Assembly (NCBI RefSeq): GCF_029961025.1
Contig: NZ_JASBVP010000007.1
Span: forward strand, 310,001-374,000
DNA: 64,000 nt
From: Mycobacterium sp.
GTDB lineage: Bacteria > Actinomycetota > Actinomycetes > Mycobacteriales > Mycobacteriaceae
Direction: 5' to 3'
Positions within the stretch are counted from its first letter, which is position 1, and every line of letters begins with the position of its first letter. The notes under the pieces were generated by a model, which did not search any database, had not been told where the DNA came from, and saw only the letters and a list, made by a program, of their open reading frames with translations. Shown here piece after piece: positions 39,678-51,638 of this stretch. A program made the position numbers and the translations under genes.

Positions 39678-40904
39678 GTGGAACTGCTACGCGGAGCGAT
39701 ACGGACCTACGCTTGGGGCTCGCGGACCGCAATCGCCGAATTCACCGGACGACCGGTGCCGGCCGCTCACCCCGAGGCCGAACTGTGGCTGGGCGCGCAC
39801 CCCGGGGACCCGGCGTGGCTGGAAACCGAGCACGGCGAAACATCGCTGCTAGACGCGCTCACCGCCGATCCAGACGGACAGCTCGGCACGGCGGTGCGGG
39901 CCCGTTTCGGGGAAACGCTGCCGTTCCTGGTCAAGGTGCTCGCGGCCGAGGAGCCGCTGTCGCTGCAGGCCCATCCCAGCGCGGCGCAGGCGCGGGAAGG
40001 CTATCAGCGCGAGGAGCAGCTCGGCATTCCGGTCACCTCGCCGGAGCGAAACTACCGCGACAGGAGCCACAAACCCGAGCTGGCTATCGCGCTGGCGCCT
40101 TTTGAGGTGCTGGCCGGGTTTCGACCGCCGGGGCGCACCGTGCAGCTGCTCCGGGCGTTGGCGGTCTCAGACCTCGACCCGTTCATCGATTTGCTGAGCG
40201 GCCAGTGCGACGCCGACGGCCTGCGAGCACTGTTCACCACGTGGATCACCGCTCCGCAGCCCGACATCGACGTGCTGGTGCCCGCCGTGCTCGACGGCGC
40301 TATCCACTATGTCAGCTCGGGGGCGACGGAGTTCGCTGCGGAAGCCAAGACGGTGCTGGAGCTGGGGGAGCGCTACCCCGGTGATGCCGGTGTGCTGGCG
40401 GCGTTGTTGCTCAACCGGATCAGCCTGGCCCCGGGGGAAGCGATCTTCGTCTCGGCCGGTAATTTGCACACCTATTTGCGCGGGGTAGCGCTAGAGGTGA
40501 TGGCCAACTCCGACAACGTGTTACGCGGCGGGCTTACCCCCAAGCACGTGGATGTGCCCGAGCTGCTGCGGGTGCTGGACTTCACCCCCGCTACCGAGGC
40601 CCAGTTGCGGGTCCCGACACACAAAGACGGACTCGAGCTGGTCTATGACACGCCCGTTGAGGAGTTCGCGGTGTCGCTGTTGAGCCTCGAGGACGGCTAC
40701 CTCGGCCATCAGGTCGACGTACCGTCGGCACACGACGGGCCGCAGATGCTGTTGTGCACCGAGGGGCGCGTGACGGTCTGCGGGAAGTCGGGGATGCTCA
40801 CGCTTCGCCGCGGCATGGCCGCCTGGGTGGCGGCCGACGACGGGCCGATCCGGCTGCTGGCGGGCCGGCCGGCCGCGTTGTTCCGGGTGACCGTGGGCCT
40901 ATGA
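39678..40904 (+). CDS. manA: Mannose-6-phosphate isomerase, class I
   Basis: LLRGAIRTYAWGSRTAIAEFTGRP, PELWLGAHP-like AELWLGAHPGDPAW, LSLQAHPSAAQAREGY. Confidence 0.94.
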   Translation: MELLRGAIRTYAWGSRTAIAEFTGRPVPAAHPEAELWLGAHPGDPAWLETEHGETSLLDALTADPDGQLGTAVRARFGETLPFLVKVLAAEEPLSLQAHPSAAQAREGYQREEQLGIPVTSPERNYRDRSHKPELAIALAPFEVLAGFRPPGRTVQLLRALAVSDLDPFIDLLSGQCDADGLRALFTTWITAPQPDIDVLVPAVLDGAIHYVSSGATEFAAEAKTVLELGERYPGDAGVLAALLLNRISLAPGEAIFVSAGNLHTYLRGVALEVMANSDNVLRGGLTPKHVDVPELLRVLDFTPATEAQLRVPTHKDGLELVYDTPVEEFAVSLLSLEDGYLGHQVDVPSAHDGPQMLLCTEGRVTVCGKSGMLTLRRGMAAWVAADDGPIRLLAGRPAALFRVTVGL

Positions 40905-41842
40905 GCGGAACGGGGAGCGGTAGGGCGGCCTCCGCTAGCAGGCGGGCCATCATGGCGGCACTGGCGGCCAACGCCGGTATCGCGTGTGCCAAGTTCGCCG
41001 GGTATCTCATCACCGGCAGCTCGTCGATGCTCGCCGAGTCGGTGCACTCGCTGGCCGACACCGCCGATCAGGGCCTGCTGCTGCTGGGCCAGCGGACGGC
41101 GGTCAGGCAAGCCGACAGCCTGCATCCCTTCGGCTACGGGCGCAGTCGCTACTTTTGGTCCTTTATGGTCGCGCTGGTGTTGTTCGCGGTCGGATCGGTG
41201 TTCGCGCTCTACGAGGGCTACCGCAAGATCACCCACCCGGCGTCGCTGAGTTCACCCGTGGTGGGGATCGTGATCTTGGTGGTGGCAATCACGCTGGAAA
41301 GCTACAGCTTTCGCACCGTGATAGCCCAGTCGCGGCCGTTGAAGGGCAACGACGGCTGGTGGCGGTTTATCCGGGGCTCCCGCAATCCCGAGCTGCCGGT
41401 GGTGTTGCTGGAGGACACCGCGGCGCTGATCGGGCTGGCGGTCGCGCTGGCCGGCGTGGGCCTGACGGCGGTCACCGGGGACCCGGTGTGGGACGGCCTC
41501 GGCACGATCGGCATCGGGGGGCTGCTCGGGGTCATCGCGATCATTCTGATGGTCGAGACGCACAGTCTGCTCATCGGCGAGGGCGCCACCGGGGCCGAGG
41601 ACCGGGCCATCCGCGCGGCGCTGGAGCACACCGCGCACGTTGATCGCCTGATCCATCTTCGGACCCAGTACCTGGGCCCCGACGAGATGCTCGTCGGGGC
41701 CAAGATCGCGCTGGCTCCCCAGGTGCAGCTGGCAACCGTGGCGGCCGTTATCGACGCCGCCGAGGCCAATATCCGCGCGGCGATACCGACCGCGCGGGTC
41801 ATCTATATCGAGCCCGACCTGGATCGGTCGGGCACCCGGTAG
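40901..41842 (+). CDS. Cation diffusion facilitator family transporter
   Basis: SSSMLAESVHSLADTADQGLLLLGQR, HPFGYGRSRYFWSF. Confidence 0.92.
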   Translation: MSGTGSGRAASASRRAIMAALAANAGIACAKFAGYLITGSSSMLAESVHSLADTADQGLLLLGQRTAVRQADSLHPFGYGRSRYFWSFMVALVLFAVGSVFALYEGYRKITHPASLSSPVVGIVILVVAITLESYSFRTVIAQSRPLKGNDGWWRFIRGSRNPELPVVLLEDTAALIGLAVALAGVGLTAVTGDPVWDGLGTIGIGGLLGVIAIILMVETHSLLIGEGATGAEDRAIRAALEHTAHVDRLIHLRTQYLGPDEMLVGAKIALAPQVQLATVAAVIDAAEANIRAAIPTARVIYIEPDLDRSGTR

Positions 41843-42315
41843 CGGCCGCGCCGCGTCCGCCCGCGCTTTCCGGGCGCGGCGGTCCGCTCCGTCACCAGCG
41901 TCTGCCCGGACGGCAACATCCTCGGTTCCGTCTCCCCGGGTCAACAACCGCGACACCCGGACAACCCCGGCAACCCAGCGAGCACCCAGGAAACCCGCCA
42001 CCCCACGAGGCAACCGGCAGCTGACACGCACCAAGACCGTGCTCACAGAACCACGGCAAAAATCCAGGCGACCCACGACCGTTCGGGGCCGCCCACCGGG
42101 CGAAACTCAGTTTCACCCAGTGTTGAGGAACGGTGTCGGACAACCCGGGCGGTCGGCCCCGGCCGACGGCACCGGATCGCCGCCGTCCAGAAGGGCGAAG
42201 CGACGCAAAAACTCGCCGCGCAGCTGCGCACCGTAGTCGGTACTGTGCCCACGAAAGGAACAAGAAACGCAAAAGGCAAAAGGAAAGACGGAAGCAAAGC
42301 TGAAAGGAAAGGTGC

Positions 42316-43830
42316 ATGACCGGCCGCTGGCGCACGAAGTCGGTCGAGCAGTCGATCGCCGGCACCGACGTACCGGGAACGCGGCTGCGCAAGGAGCTTA
42401 ATTGGCGCGACCTGGTGGTATTCGGGGTCTCCGTGGTGGTCGGGGCCGGTATTTTCACGGTCACCGCGTCCACCGCGGGTGACATCACCGGGCCGGCCAT
42501 CTGGGTCTCTTTCCTGATCGCTGCGGTCACCTGCGGTCTGGCGGCCCTGTGCTACGCCGAATTCGCTTCGACCGTTCCGGTTGCGGGCAGCGCCTATACC
42601 TTTTCGTATGCCACCTTCGGCGAATTTTTCGCCTGGACTATCGGCTGGAACCTGGTGCTCGAGCTGGCGATGGGCGCGGCCGTGGTGGCCAAAGGCTGGT
42701 CGAGCTACCTCGGCACGGTGTTCGCCTTCATCAACGGCACCATCGCTGTCGGCTCGTTGAAGGTCGATTGGGGCGCGCTGCTGATCGTCGCGCTGGTGGC
42801 GGTGTTGCTTTCGCTGGGCACCAAGTTGTCGTCGAAGTTTTCCGCGGCCGTCACCGCGATCAAGGTTTCGGTGGTGGTGCTGGTCGTCATCGCCGGCGCT
42901 TTTTACATCAATCCCGCAAACTTCTCGCCGTTCATCCCGCCGCCCCGGGCCGGCCGCGCCGGAACGGGTGTCGACCAGTCGGTGCTGTCGCTGCTGACCG
43001 GCGCCCATACCAGCCACTACGGTTGGTATGGCGTGCTGGCGGGGGCGTCGATCGTGTTTTTCGCGTTCATCGGGTTTGACATCGTGGCGACCATGGCAGA
43101 GGAAACCAGGTGTCCACAGCGTGACCTGCCGCGGGGAATCCTGGCCACGCTGGCAATCGTCACCGTGCTTTATGTCGCGGTTTCGGTCGTGTTGTCCGGG
43201 ATGGTCCCCTACACCGACCTGCGGACCACCCCGGCCGGCCGGCACGCCAACCTGGCCACCGCGTTCGCCGTTGACGGGGTGTACTGGGCATCGGGCGTGA
43301 TCTCCGTCGGTGCGCTGGCGGGGCTGACAACGGTGGTGATGGTGCTGATTTTGGGGCAGTGCCGGGTGCTGTTGGCAATGTCGCGTGACGGACTGCTGCC
43401 CCGGCCATTGGCCAAAACCGGCCCCCGCGGCACGCCGGTGCGGATCACCGCACTGGTGGCGTTGTCGGTGGCCGCGGCGGCGCTGGTGTTACCGATGGGC
43501 AAGCTGCAGGAAATGGTCAACGTCGGAACGCTGTTCGCGTTTGTGCTGGTGTCCGCGGGGGTGATCGTGTTGCGCCGCACCCGACCGGACGTGCAGCGGG
43601 GTTTCCGGGCCCCCTGGGTGCCGCTGCTGCCGATCGCATCGGTGTGCGCGTGCCTGTGGCTGATGCTCAACCTCACCGTGTTGACCTGGATCCGGTTTGC
43701 CGTCTGGATGGTGGCGGGGACGGTGATCTACCTGGGCTATGGTCGCCGGCACTCGGTGCTGGCCGGCCGCCGGGCGGCACACCCCGCGGCCGAGCGCTCC
43801 GGTGGCTCGGCGCGGCTGCGGGCCGGATGA
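42316..43830 (+). CDS. APC-family amino acid permease
   Basis: [43 protein letters not shown]; 12-TM pattern. Confidence 0.93.
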   Translation: MTGRWRTKSVEQSIAGTDVPGTRLRKELNWRDLVVFGVSVVVGAGIFTVTASTAGDITGPAIWVSFLIAAVTCGLAALCYAEFASTVPVAGSAYTFSYATFGEFFAWTIGWNLVLELAMGAAVVAKGWSSYLGTVFAFINGTIAVGSLKVDWGALLIVALVAVLLSLGTKLSSKFSAAVTAIKVSVVVLVVIAGAFYINPANFSPFIPPPRAGRAGTGVDQSVLSLLTGAHTSHYGWYGVLAGASIVFFAFIGFDIVATMAEETRCPQRDLPRGILATLAIVTVLYVAVSVVLSGMVPYTDLRTTPAGRHANLATAFAVDGVYWASGVISVGALAGLTTVVMVLILGQCRVLLAMSRDGLLPRPLAKTGPRGTPVRITALVALSVAAAALVLPMGKLQEMVNVGTLFAFVLVSAGVIVLRRTRPDVQRGFRAPWVPLLPIASVCACLWLMLNLTVLTWIRFAVWMVAGTVIYLGYGRRHSVLAGRRAAHPAAERSGGSARLRAG

Positions 43831-43946
43831 CGGAGCCACGGGTAGGGTGCTCAACCGACTCAACCGGCCGGCTTTCCCACCCCCGCTGCGTCGTGGCTAA
43901 CGTGGAGCCCAGCCAAGCAGTTGCACCGACGACGATGGGGTTCAGG

Positions 43947-45425
43947 ATGACGACTACGGAAACGGCACTGACCGCCGATGTTCGCAACGGCATCGAGTTC
44001 AAGGTCGCCGACCTGTCGCTGGCGGACTACGGCCGCCGCGACATTCAGCTCTCCGAACACGAGATGCCGGGGTTGATGTCGCTGCGTCGCGAATACGCCG
44101 GGGTTAAGCCGCTGAAGGGCGCCCGCATCTCCGGCTCGCTGCATATGACCGTGCAGACCGCAGTGCTCATCGAAACCCTCGTCGAGCTGGGTGCCGACGT
44201 CAGGTGGGCGTCGTGCAACATTTTCTCCACCCAGGATCATGCCGCCGCGGCGGTGGTGGTGGGCCCGCACGGCACCCCCGAGGAGCCCCGTGGTGTCAGC
44301 GTGTTCGCGTGGAAGGGTGAGACCCTCGACGAGTACTGGTGGGCTTGCGAGAAGGCGCTGACCTGGCCCGATCCCGACAAGCCGGTCAACATGATCGTCG
44401 ACGACGGCGGGGACGCCACCCTGATGGTGCTGCGCGGCAAGCAGTATGAGAAAGCCGGTGTGGTGCCGTCCGCCGACGAAGACGACCCGGCCGATCTTAA
44501 GGCGCTCCTGAACCGGCTGCGGCAGGGTTTCGAGGCCGACAAGACCAAATGGACCCGGATCGCCGGGTCGGTCAAGGGCGTCAGCGAGGAGACCACCACC
44601 GGTGTGCACCGGTTGTACCAATACGCCGCCGCCGGGGATCTGCCGTTCCCGGCGATCAACGTCAACGACTCGGTGACCAAGTCCAAGTTCGACAACAAAT
44701 ACGGTTGCCGGCATTCGCTGATCGACGGCATCAACCGTGGCACCGACGTGTTAATCGGCGGCAAAAACGTGCTGATCTGCGGTTACGGTGACGTTGGCAA
44801 GGGCTGCGCGGAGTCGATGAAGGGCCAGGGAGCCCGGGTCACCATCACCGAGATCGACCCGATCAACGCGTTGCAGGCGCTGATGGACGGCTATGACGTC
44901 AAGACCGTCGAGGACGTGATCGGCGAGGTCGACATCGTCATCACCGCCACCGGCAACAAGGACGTCATCACGCTCGAGCACATGAAGGCGATGAAAAACC
45001 AGGCGATCCTGGGCAACATCGGGCACTTCGATAACGAGATCCAGATGGCCGCGTTGGAACGCTCCGGTGCGAGCAAACTCAACATCCGGCCCCAGGTCGA
45101 CCTGTGGACCTTTCCCGACACCGGTAAGTCGATCATCGTGCTCTCCGAGGGCCGGCTGCTCAACCTCGGCAACGCCACCGGGCACCCGTCGTTTGTGATG
45201 AGCAACAGCTTCTCCAACCAGGTGATCGCCCAAATCGAACTGTGGACCAAAAACGATAAATACGACAACGAGGTCTACCGGCTGCCCAAGCACCTCGATG
45301 AGAAGGTGGCCCGGGTGCACGTCGAGGCGCTCGGCGGCAAGCTGACCAAGCTCACCAAGGAGCAGGCCGACTACATCGGTGTCGACGTCGACGGCCCCTA
45401 CAAGCCCGACCACTACCGCTACTGA
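43947..45425 (+). CDS. sahH: S-adenosylhomocysteine hydrolase
   Basis: [42 protein letters not shown]-terminus. Confidence 0.97.
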   Translation: MTTTETALTADVRNGIEFKVADLSLADYGRRDIQLSEHEMPGLMSLRREYAGVKPLKGARISGSLHMTVQTAVLIETLVELGADVRWASCNIFSTQDHAAAAVVVGPHGTPEEPRGVSVFAWKGETLDEYWWACEKALTWPDPDKPVNMIVDDGGDATLMVLRGKQYEKAGVVPSADEDDPADLKALLNRLRQGFEADKTKWTRIAGSVKGVSEETTTGVHRLYQYAAAGDLPFPAINVNDSVTKSKFDNKYGCRHSLIDGINRGTDVLIGGKNVLICGYGDVGKGCAESMKGQGARVTITEIDPINALQALMDGYDVKTVEDVIGEVDIVITATGNKDVITLEHMKAMKNQAILGNIGHFDNEIQMAALERSGASKLNIRPQVDLWTFPDTGKSIIVLSEGRLLNLGNATGHPSFVMSNSFSNQVIAQIELWTKNDKYDNEVYRLPKHLDEKVARVHVEALGGKLTKLTKEQADYIGVDVDGPYKPDHYRY

Positions 45426-45587
45426 GGGTCTGTTTCGGTCGGCGCGTGGCGACCGGGGCAACGTCGCGGGCGAGATCGCGACCGGCTGCGGTGGCAGTGT
45501 CCCGGTCAGCGAGGACCGCCTGGCGCGCTGCGGCGCACTGCCGCCGAATGTCGGCAGGCGGCCGGGTTTTCTGGGTAGGCTCGCGCC

Positions 45588-46220
45588 GTGTTGATCGCCA
45601 TCGAAGGGGTGGACGGTGCCGGGAAGCGCACACTCTGCGACGCCCTACGCGCAGCGATCGAAGCCGATGGGCTCTCGGTGGCCACATTGGCGTTTCCGCG
45701 CTACCGGGAGTCGGTGGTGGCCGATATCGCCGCCGAAGCGCTGCGCGGGCAGCACGGTGACCTGGCGTCATCGGTCTACGCCATGGCGTTGCTGTTTGCA
45801 CTGGACCGTGCGGGCGCCAGGGACCAGATCGGCGGGCTGTGCCGCGACCACGACGTGGTGATCCTCGATCGCTACGTGGCCTCCAACGCCGCCTACAGCG
45901 CCGCGCGCCTGCACCAGGACGCGATGGGCGAGGTGGCGGCCTGGGTGTACGCCATCGAATACCGCCGGCTGCGTCTGCCGGAGCCGGATTGCCAAGTGCT
46001 GCTCGGTGTGTCCCCCGAGCTGGCCCGGCGGCGGGCACGCCGCCGGGCCCGGCTGGACGCCGGCCGCGGGCGCGACAGCTACGAACGCGACGACGACCTT
46101 CAGCGGCGCGCCGGCGCGGTGTACGCGGGGCTGGCCGCCGCCGGATGGGGTGGGCGATGGGTGGTCGTCGACGCCGGGGTGGACCCCCGCCGGCTGGCCG
46201 CCACCCTGATCCCCCGGTGA
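45588..46220 (+). CDS. tmk: Thymidylate kinase
   Basis: IAIEGVDGAGKRTLCDAL, DRYVASNAAYSAAR. Confidence 0.93.
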   Translation: MLIAIEGVDGAGKRTLCDALRAAIEADGLSVATLAFPRYRESVVADIAAEALRGQHGDLASSVYAMALLFALDRAGARDQIGGLCRDHDVVILDRYVASNAAYSAARLHQDAMGEVAAWVYAIEYRRLRLPEPDCQVLLGVSPELARRRARRRARLDAGRGRDSYERDDDLQRRAGAVYAGLAAAGWGGRWVVVDAGVDPRRLAATLIPR

Positions 46221-46319
46221 GCCGGGGTCTTCGGTCGCTGCCCCGGGCGAGTGTTTGCCGGCCTCGTCTGCAAGAAACGCGCGTGTGATACCTCAGATTT
46301 GTCGCGAACTGGTGACACC

Positions 46320-47006
46320 ATGGACACCATGAAGCAAAGGATTCTGGTCGTCGATGACGACGCCTCGCTGGCCGAGATGCTGACCATCGTGCTGCGTAAC
46401 GAAGGGTTTGACACCGCGGTCATCGGCGACGGCAGCCAGGCGCTCACCGCGGTCCGCGAACTGCGCCCCGACTTGGTGCTGCTGGACCTGATGCTGCCGG
46501 GGATGAACGGTATCGACGTCTGCCGGGTGCTGCGTGCGGACTCCGGTGTGCCCATCGTGATGCTGACCGCCAAGACCGACACCGTCGACGTGGTGCTGGG
46601 GCTGGAGTCGGGCGCAGACGATTACATCATGAAGCCGTTCAAGCCCAAAGAGCTGGTCGCTCGGGTGCGCGCGCGGCTGCGGCGTAACGACGACGAGCCC
46701 GCCGAGATGCTCTCGATCGCCGATGTCGACATCGACGTGTTGGCCCACAAGGTCACCCGCAATGGTCAGCAGATTTCGCTCACCCCGCTGGAATTCGACT
46801 TGCTGGTGGCGCTGGCACGCAAACCCCGCCAGGTGTTTACTCGTGATGTGCTGCTCGAACAGGTGTGGGGTTACCGACATCCCGCGGACACCCGTTTGGT
46901 GAACGTGCACGTCCAGCGGTTGCGAGCGAAGGTCGAGAAAGACCCGGAGAACCCGCAGGTGGTACTGACCGTTCGAGGAGTAGGTTACAAGGCCGGACCT
47001 CCGTGA
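46320..47006 (+). CDS. mtrA: Response regulator MtrA
   Basis: [38 protein letters not shown]...VGYKAGPP. Confidence 0.97.
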   Translation: MDTMKQRILVVDDDASLAEMLTIVLRNEGFDTAVIGDGSQALTAVRELRPDLVLLDLMLPGMNGIDVCRVLRADSGVPIVMLTAKTDTVDVVLGLESGADDYIMKPFKPKELVARVRARLRRNDDEPAEMLSIADVDIDVLAHKVTRNGQQISLTPLEFDLLVALARKPRQVFTRDVLLEQVWGYRHPADTRLVNVHVQRLRAKVEKDPENPQVVLTVRGVGYKAGPP

Positions 47007-47067
47007 TCCGCGCCGGCGACGATGCAGAGCGCCGCGATGCCGGCGATATTCGGGGGCGGCGCCGGTG
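47004..47067 (+). repeat. MIRU-like intergenic repeat between mtrA and mtrB
   Basis: cgccggcgacgatgcagagcgccgcgatgccggcgatattcgggggcggcgccggtg, with the MIRU core gacgatgcagagcg; links mtrA stop to mtrB start. Confidence 0.72.
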
Positions 47068-48708
47068 ATCTTGACCTCGAGGCGGCGTATTCACCGCCGC
47101 TCGGCACCGCTGACGCGCGGGCTGACCGCGCTAAGTCGAGCCGTGGGTGTTCTTTGGCGTCGTTCGTTGCAGCTGCGGGTAGTGACACTGACCCTGGGGC
47201 TTTCGCTCGCGGTGATTTTAGTGCTCGGCTTCGTGCTGACCAGCCAGATCACCAACCGGGTGCTTGACATAAAACTCAAGGCCGCAACCGAGCAGATCGA
47301 GCGGGCGCGTAACACGGTGAGCGGCATCGTCAATGGTGAAGAGGCGCGCTCCCTGGACAGTAGCCTGCAACTCGCGCGCAACACGTTGACATCGAAGACC
47401 GACCCGACCTTGGGTGCCGGTCTTGCGGGTGCGTTCGACGCGGCACTGGTGGTTCCCGGTGACGGCCCGCGGGCCGCCACCGCGGCCGGGCCCATCGACC
47501 AGGTTCCCGTCGCCCTGCGAGATTTCGTCAAGGCCGGGCAGGTGGCCTACCAGTACGCGACGGTGCGCACCGAGGGCTTCTCGGGGCCGGCGCTGATCAT
47601 CGGCACCCCGACGCGCTCGCGGGTGGCCAACCTGGAGTTGTACCTCATTTATCCGCTGAACAACGAGCAGGCCACGATCGCCCTCGTGCGCGGCACCATG
47701 GCCACCGGCGGTCTGGTGCTGTTGGTGTTGTTCGCGGGCATCGCGCTGCTGGTATCGCGTCAGGTAGTGGTGCCGGTGCGCTCCGCGTCGCGCATCGCTG
47801 AACGGTTCGCCGACGGGCATTTGTCGGAGCGGATGCCGGTGCGCGGCGAGGACGACATGGCCCGATTGGCGCTGTCGTTTAATGACATGGCGGAGAGTTT
47901 GTCGCGACAGATCACCCAACTCGAAGAGTTCGGCAATCTGCAGCGCCGCTTCACCTCCGATGTCAGCCACGAGCTGCGGACCCCGCTGACGACCGTGCGG
48001 ATGGCCGCCGACCTGATCTATGACAACAGCGAAAACCTCGACCCGGCGTTGCGGCGGTCGGCTGAGCTGTTGGTCAGCGAGTTGGACCGGTTTGAGGCGC
48101 TGCTGAACGACCTGCTGGAAATCTCACGGCACGACGCGGGTGTGGCCGAGCTGTCCGTCGAGTCGGTCGACCTGCGCTCCACCGTGACGAGTGCGCTGAC
48201 CAGCGTGGGTCACCTGGCCGCCGACGCCGGTGTCAAGCTGATCGTGGATCTGCCCGAGTCCGCGGTGATCGCCGAGGTCGACGCGCGCCGGGTGGAGCGC
48301 ATCTTGCGCAACCTGATTTCTAACGCCATCGACCATGCCGAGCACAAGCCGGTGCGAATTCGGATGGCCGCCGACGAGGACACCGTCGCGGTCACCGTGC
48401 GCGATTACGGGGTAGGGTTGCGGCCCGGCGAGGAGAAGCTGGTGTTCAGCCGATTCTGGCGGGCCGACCCGTCGCGGGTACGGCGCTCCGGGGGGACCGG
48501 GCTGGGTTTGGCGATCAGCCTCGAAGACGCGAGGCTGCACCAGGGCCGGCTGGAGGCCTGGGGCGAGCCCGGCAAGGGCTCCTGCTTCCGGCTGACGCTT
48601 CCGTTGGTACGCGGACACAAGGTCACAACCAGTCCGCTACCGCTGAAACCGATTGCACCGGAACGATATTCTCAACACGAGCGTGAGCACGCCGAAAGGA
48701 GCGGGTAA
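47065..48708 (+). CDS. mtrB: Sensor histidine kinase MtrB
   Basis: HAMP domain, [42 protein letters not shown]. Confidence 0.97.
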   Translation: MILTSRRRIHRRSAPLTRGLTALSRAVGVLWRRSLQLRVVTLTLGLSLAVILVLGFVLTSQITNRVLDIKLKAATEQIERARNTVSGIVNGEEARSLDSSLQLARNTLTSKTDPTLGAGLAGAFDAALVVPGDGPRAATAAGPIDQVPVALRDFVKAGQVAYQYATVRTEGFSGPALIIGTPTRSRVANLELYLIYPLNNEQATIALVRGTMATGGLVLLVLFAGIALLVSRQVVVPVRSASRIAERFADGHLSERMPVRGEDDMARLALSFNDMAESLSRQITQLEEFGNLQRRFTSDVSHELRTPLTTVRMAADLIYDNSENLDPALRRSAELLVSELDRFEALLNDLLEISRHDAGVAELSVESVDLRSTVTSALTSVGHLAADAGVKLIVDLPESAVIAEVDARRVERILRNLISNAIDHAEHKPVRIRMAADEDTVAVTVRDYGVGLRPGEEKLVFSRFWRADPSRVRRSGGTGLGLAISLEDARLHQGRLEAWGEPGKGSCFRLTLPLVRGHKVTTSPLPLKPIAPERYSQHEREHAERSG

Positions 48709-50462
48709 TGCGGCGGCTGGCCGTGTTGCTCCTGGCTGTGGTACTCGCCGGCTGCGCCGGGGTGCCCGGCATGTCGGCACCGCAGGCTATCGGTACCGTG
48801 GAGCGGACTGCTCCGTCGAACCTGCCTAAACCGGCCGCGGGCATGGATCCCGATAAACTGCTGCGCGAATTTCTCAAAGCCACAGCCGATCCGGCGAACC
48901 GGCACCTGGCTGCCCGGCAGTTTCTGACCCAGTCGGCATCCAATGCCTGGGATGACGGGGGCAGCGCCACCCTGATCGACCATGTGATGTTCGTCGAAAA
49001 CCGCGGTGCGGACCGGATTTTGGTCACCATGCGGGCCGATATTTTGGGTTCGTTGTCTGACATGGGGGTTTTTGAAACTGCTGAGGGCGCACTACCGGAT
49101 CCGGGGCCGATCGAATTGGTCAAGACACCCGGCGGCTGGCGCATCAATCGGCTGCCCAATGGGGTGTTTTTGGATTGGCAGCAGTTCCAGGCGACCTACA
49201 AGCGCAACATGCTGTACTTCGCCGATCCGACCGGGAAAACCATGGTTCCCGATCCGCGCTATATCGCGGTGGCCGACCGCAATCAACTGGCTACCGAATT
49301 GGTGTCCAAGCTGATTTCAGGTCCGCGTCCCGAATTGGCGCACGCGGTGCTGAATCTCCTGGCGCCGCCGCTGCGCTTGAGCGGCCCGGTTACCCGGGCC
49401 GATGGCGGAAAGACCGGCGTCGGGCAGGGTTATGCCGGTGCGCGGATCGACTTGCAAAACCTTTCCACCACCGATCCGCACAGCCGGCAATTGGTTGCCG
49501 CGCAGATTATTTGGACGCTGGCCAGGGCGGACATCAAGGGGCCGTATGTGATCAACGCCGATGGTGCTCCCCTGGATGACAGGTTCGCCGACGGGTGGAC
49601 CACCTCCGATGTCGCGGCCACTGATCCGGGCGTGGCCGACGGCGCCGGCGCCGGGGTGCATGCGTTGGTGGGCGGGTTGTTGGTAGCGCTGGACGGACAG
49701 CATTCCGTCCCGGTGCCGGGAGACTTGGGGCGGATACCGGATCAGACCGCCGCCGCGCTGTCGCGCAGCGGGCATCGGGTGGCGTCGGTGGTGACCCAGC
49801 ACCCCGGCTCCCCGGATATGGCGGCCACGCTGTGGATCGGTGATCTAGGTGGTGAGGCGGTGGCGTCCGCCGACGGGCGCAGTCTGTCGCGGCCCAGCTG
49901 GGCGCTCGACGACGCGGCATGGGTGGTGGTCGACACCACCAGCGTGCTGCGGGCTATCCGGGAGCCGGCTTCCGGGCAGCCCACCCGCATCCCGGTGGAT
50001 TCCGCGGCGGTATCCAGCCGTTTCCCGGGGCCGATCAGCGAGCTGCAGCTGTCGCGGGATGGCACCCGGGCGGCGATGGTCATTCAGGGGCAGGTGATCT
50101 TGGCCAGTGTCGAGCAGCGGCAGCCGGGCCAGTTCGCCCTGACCTACCCCCGACGGCTGGGATTTGGGCTGGGGTTTTCGGTGGTGTCGTTGGCGTGGCG
50201 CACCGGTGATGACATTGTGGTCAGCCGCACCGACGCGGCTCATCCGGTGTCGTACGTGAACCTGGATGGGGTGAATTCTGATGCGCCCAGCCGTGGTTTG
50301 CAGCCTCCGGTGTTCACGGTTGCGGCCAACCCGTCAACGGTGTATGTGGCCGCCCCCCCGGGGGTGGCGCAGTTGTCGACTTCGGCGCCGGAAAACGAGC
50401 AGGGCTGGTCGATCGTGGAGGGGTTGGCGACACCCGGGGCGCTGCCGGTGCTGCCGGGCTAG
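48708..50462 (+). CDS. lpqB: Lipoprotein LpqB
   Basis: Lipobox VVLAGCAG; GerMN-type and propeller-like domains; follows mtrAB. Confidence 0.95.
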   Translation: MRRLAVLLLAVVLAGCAGVPGMSAPQAIGTVERTAPSNLPKPAAGMDPDKLLREFLKATADPANRHLAARQFLTQSASNAWDDGGSATLIDHVMFVENRGADRILVTMRADILGSLSDMGVFETAEGALPDPGPIELVKTPGGWRINRLPNGVFLDWQQFQATYKRNMLYFADPTGKTMVPDPRYIAVADRNQLATELVSKLISGPRPELAHAVLNLLAPPLRLSGPVTRADGGKTGVGQGYAGARIDLQNLSTTDPHSRQLVAAQIIWTLARADIKGPYVINADGAPLDDRFADGWTTSDVAATDPGVADGAGAGVHALVGGLLVALDGQHSVPVPGDLGRIPDQTAAALSRSGHRVASVVTQHPGSPDMAATLWIGDLGGEAVASADGRSLSRPSWALDDAAWVVVDTTSVLRAIREPASGQPTRIPVDSAAVSSRFPGPISELQLSRDGTRAAMVIQGQVILASVEQRQPGQFALTYPRRLGFGLGFSVVSLAWRTGDDIVVSRTDAAHPVSYVNLDGVNSDAPSRGLQPPVFTVAANPSTVYVAAPPGVAQLSTSAPENEQGWSIVEGLATPGALPVLPG

Positions 50463-50522
50463 CAGCACTTTTCGGATCTAGTCGTCGGATCTAGTCGCCG
50501 GTGGCTTCGCCGCGGTTCTCGG

Positions 50523-51638
50523 CTAGCTCGCGGGCACGCTTTTGAGGAAGTCCCTGCCGATCGCGTCGGCGGTGAGGATCGCGTCGATGACCGTCTCCGG
50601 GACGACTTCGAATGGCTCGTTGTGAATGGTTTCGCCGGGGGCGGTAGCACGGTCGGCGATCGGCGCCAGGCGTTCCCGAGTGGCGTCGCCAAGGCCGATC
50701 TCGTTGAGAGTGATGGGCAGATTCACCGCTCGGGAGAACCTCAACACCTCGGTGAGCGTTTCCTGCGGCGCCCCTTCGAGCACCAGCTGCACGAGAGTGC
50801 CGAACGCGACTTTTTCCCCATGGTAAAAATCGTGGGTTTCGGGGGCTACGGTCAGACCGTTATGGACAGCGTGGGCAGCCGCCAATCCGGCTGATTCGAA
50901 GCCGAGCCCCGAAAGAAGCGTGTTGGCCTCGACGAGCCGTTCGAGGGCCGGCGTGACCGACCCGGTGGCAACGGCGGCCAACGCGTCGGTGCCGTCAGCC
51001 AGCAGCGTTCGATAGCACAGCTCGGCGAGACCCAGGGCGGAACGCGTCGACGCGCCCCCCCGCATGTTGCGGACCGAGGTGGCGGCGCAGGTCCGGGCCT
51101 CGAACCAGGTGGCCAGCGCGTCACCCATGCCGGCCGAGAGCAGCCGCGCCGGTGCCTGCGCAATAACCGCGGTGTCGACCAAGACCAGCTCGGGGTTCTG
51201 TGGATAAATGCGGTATTCCTCGAAAACGCCGTCGTCGGAATAGACCACCGACAGGGCGCTGCAGGGGGCGTCGCTGGAGGCAATCGTCGGGCAGTTCACG
51301 ATCGGAAGACGCAAATCAGCCGCGGCGGCGCGCGCCGTGTCGAGCACCTTGCCGCCGCCGGCGCCGATGATGGTCCGGGCCGAAAGCTCACGCGCCTGTG
51401 CCTTGACCCGTTCGATCTCGGTATTGCAGCATTCGCCCGTGAAATGGTGCACGCCGTAGGTGATGTTCTCGGCGGCCAGGCTGGTTTTCCAGGTGGGGCC
51501 CAACAGGTGAGCGACCCGTTGGCTCGCCACGATCAGCGCGGGGCCTTGCAGGCCGATCGTGGTCATTTCGGCGCCGAGGGCGGCAGTTGCGTTCTTGCCC
51601 TGGGTGTAGCGGGTCGGGGAGCAGAAGACCGAAAGCAT
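50523..51638 (-). CDS. Glycerol dehydrogenase / iron-containing alcohol dehydrogenase
   Basis: GAGGGKVLDTARAAAADLRLPIVNCPTIASSDAPCSALSVVY; HNGLTV, HGEKVAFG metal ligands. Confidence 0.92.
   Translation of the reverse strand: MLSVFCSPTRYTQGKNATAALGAEMTTIGLQGPALIVASQRVAHLLGPTWKTSLAAENITYGVHHFTGECCNTEIERVKAQARELSARTIIGAGGGKVLDTARAAAADLRLPIVNCPTIASSDAPCSALSVVYSDDGVFEEYRIYPQNPELVLVDTAVIAQAPARLLSAGMGDALATWFEARTCAATSVRNMRGGASTRSALGLAELCYRTLLADGTDALAAVATGSVTPALERLVEANTLLSGLGFESAGLAAAHAVHNGLTVAPETHDFYHGEKVAFGTLVQLVLEGAPQETLTEVLRFSRAVNLPITLNEIGLGDATRERLAPIADRATAPGETIHNEPFEVVPETVIDAILTADAIGRDFLKSVPAS

Noticed and set aside
41843-41900. GC-rich inverted repeat after the CDF transporter as intrinsic terminator
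   Set aside because: Imperfect arms, long loop, no U-tract; cannot be separated from background GC self-complementarity
42043-43245. 400-aa minus-strand ORF across the permease
   Set aside because: His/Arg/Gly-rich shadow ORF opposite an APC permease with a clear TM pattern
43831-43946. SAM/SAH riboswitch upstream of sahH
   Set aside because: No recognisable SAH or SAM-IV conserved core in the 116-nt leader; a covariance-model search would be needed
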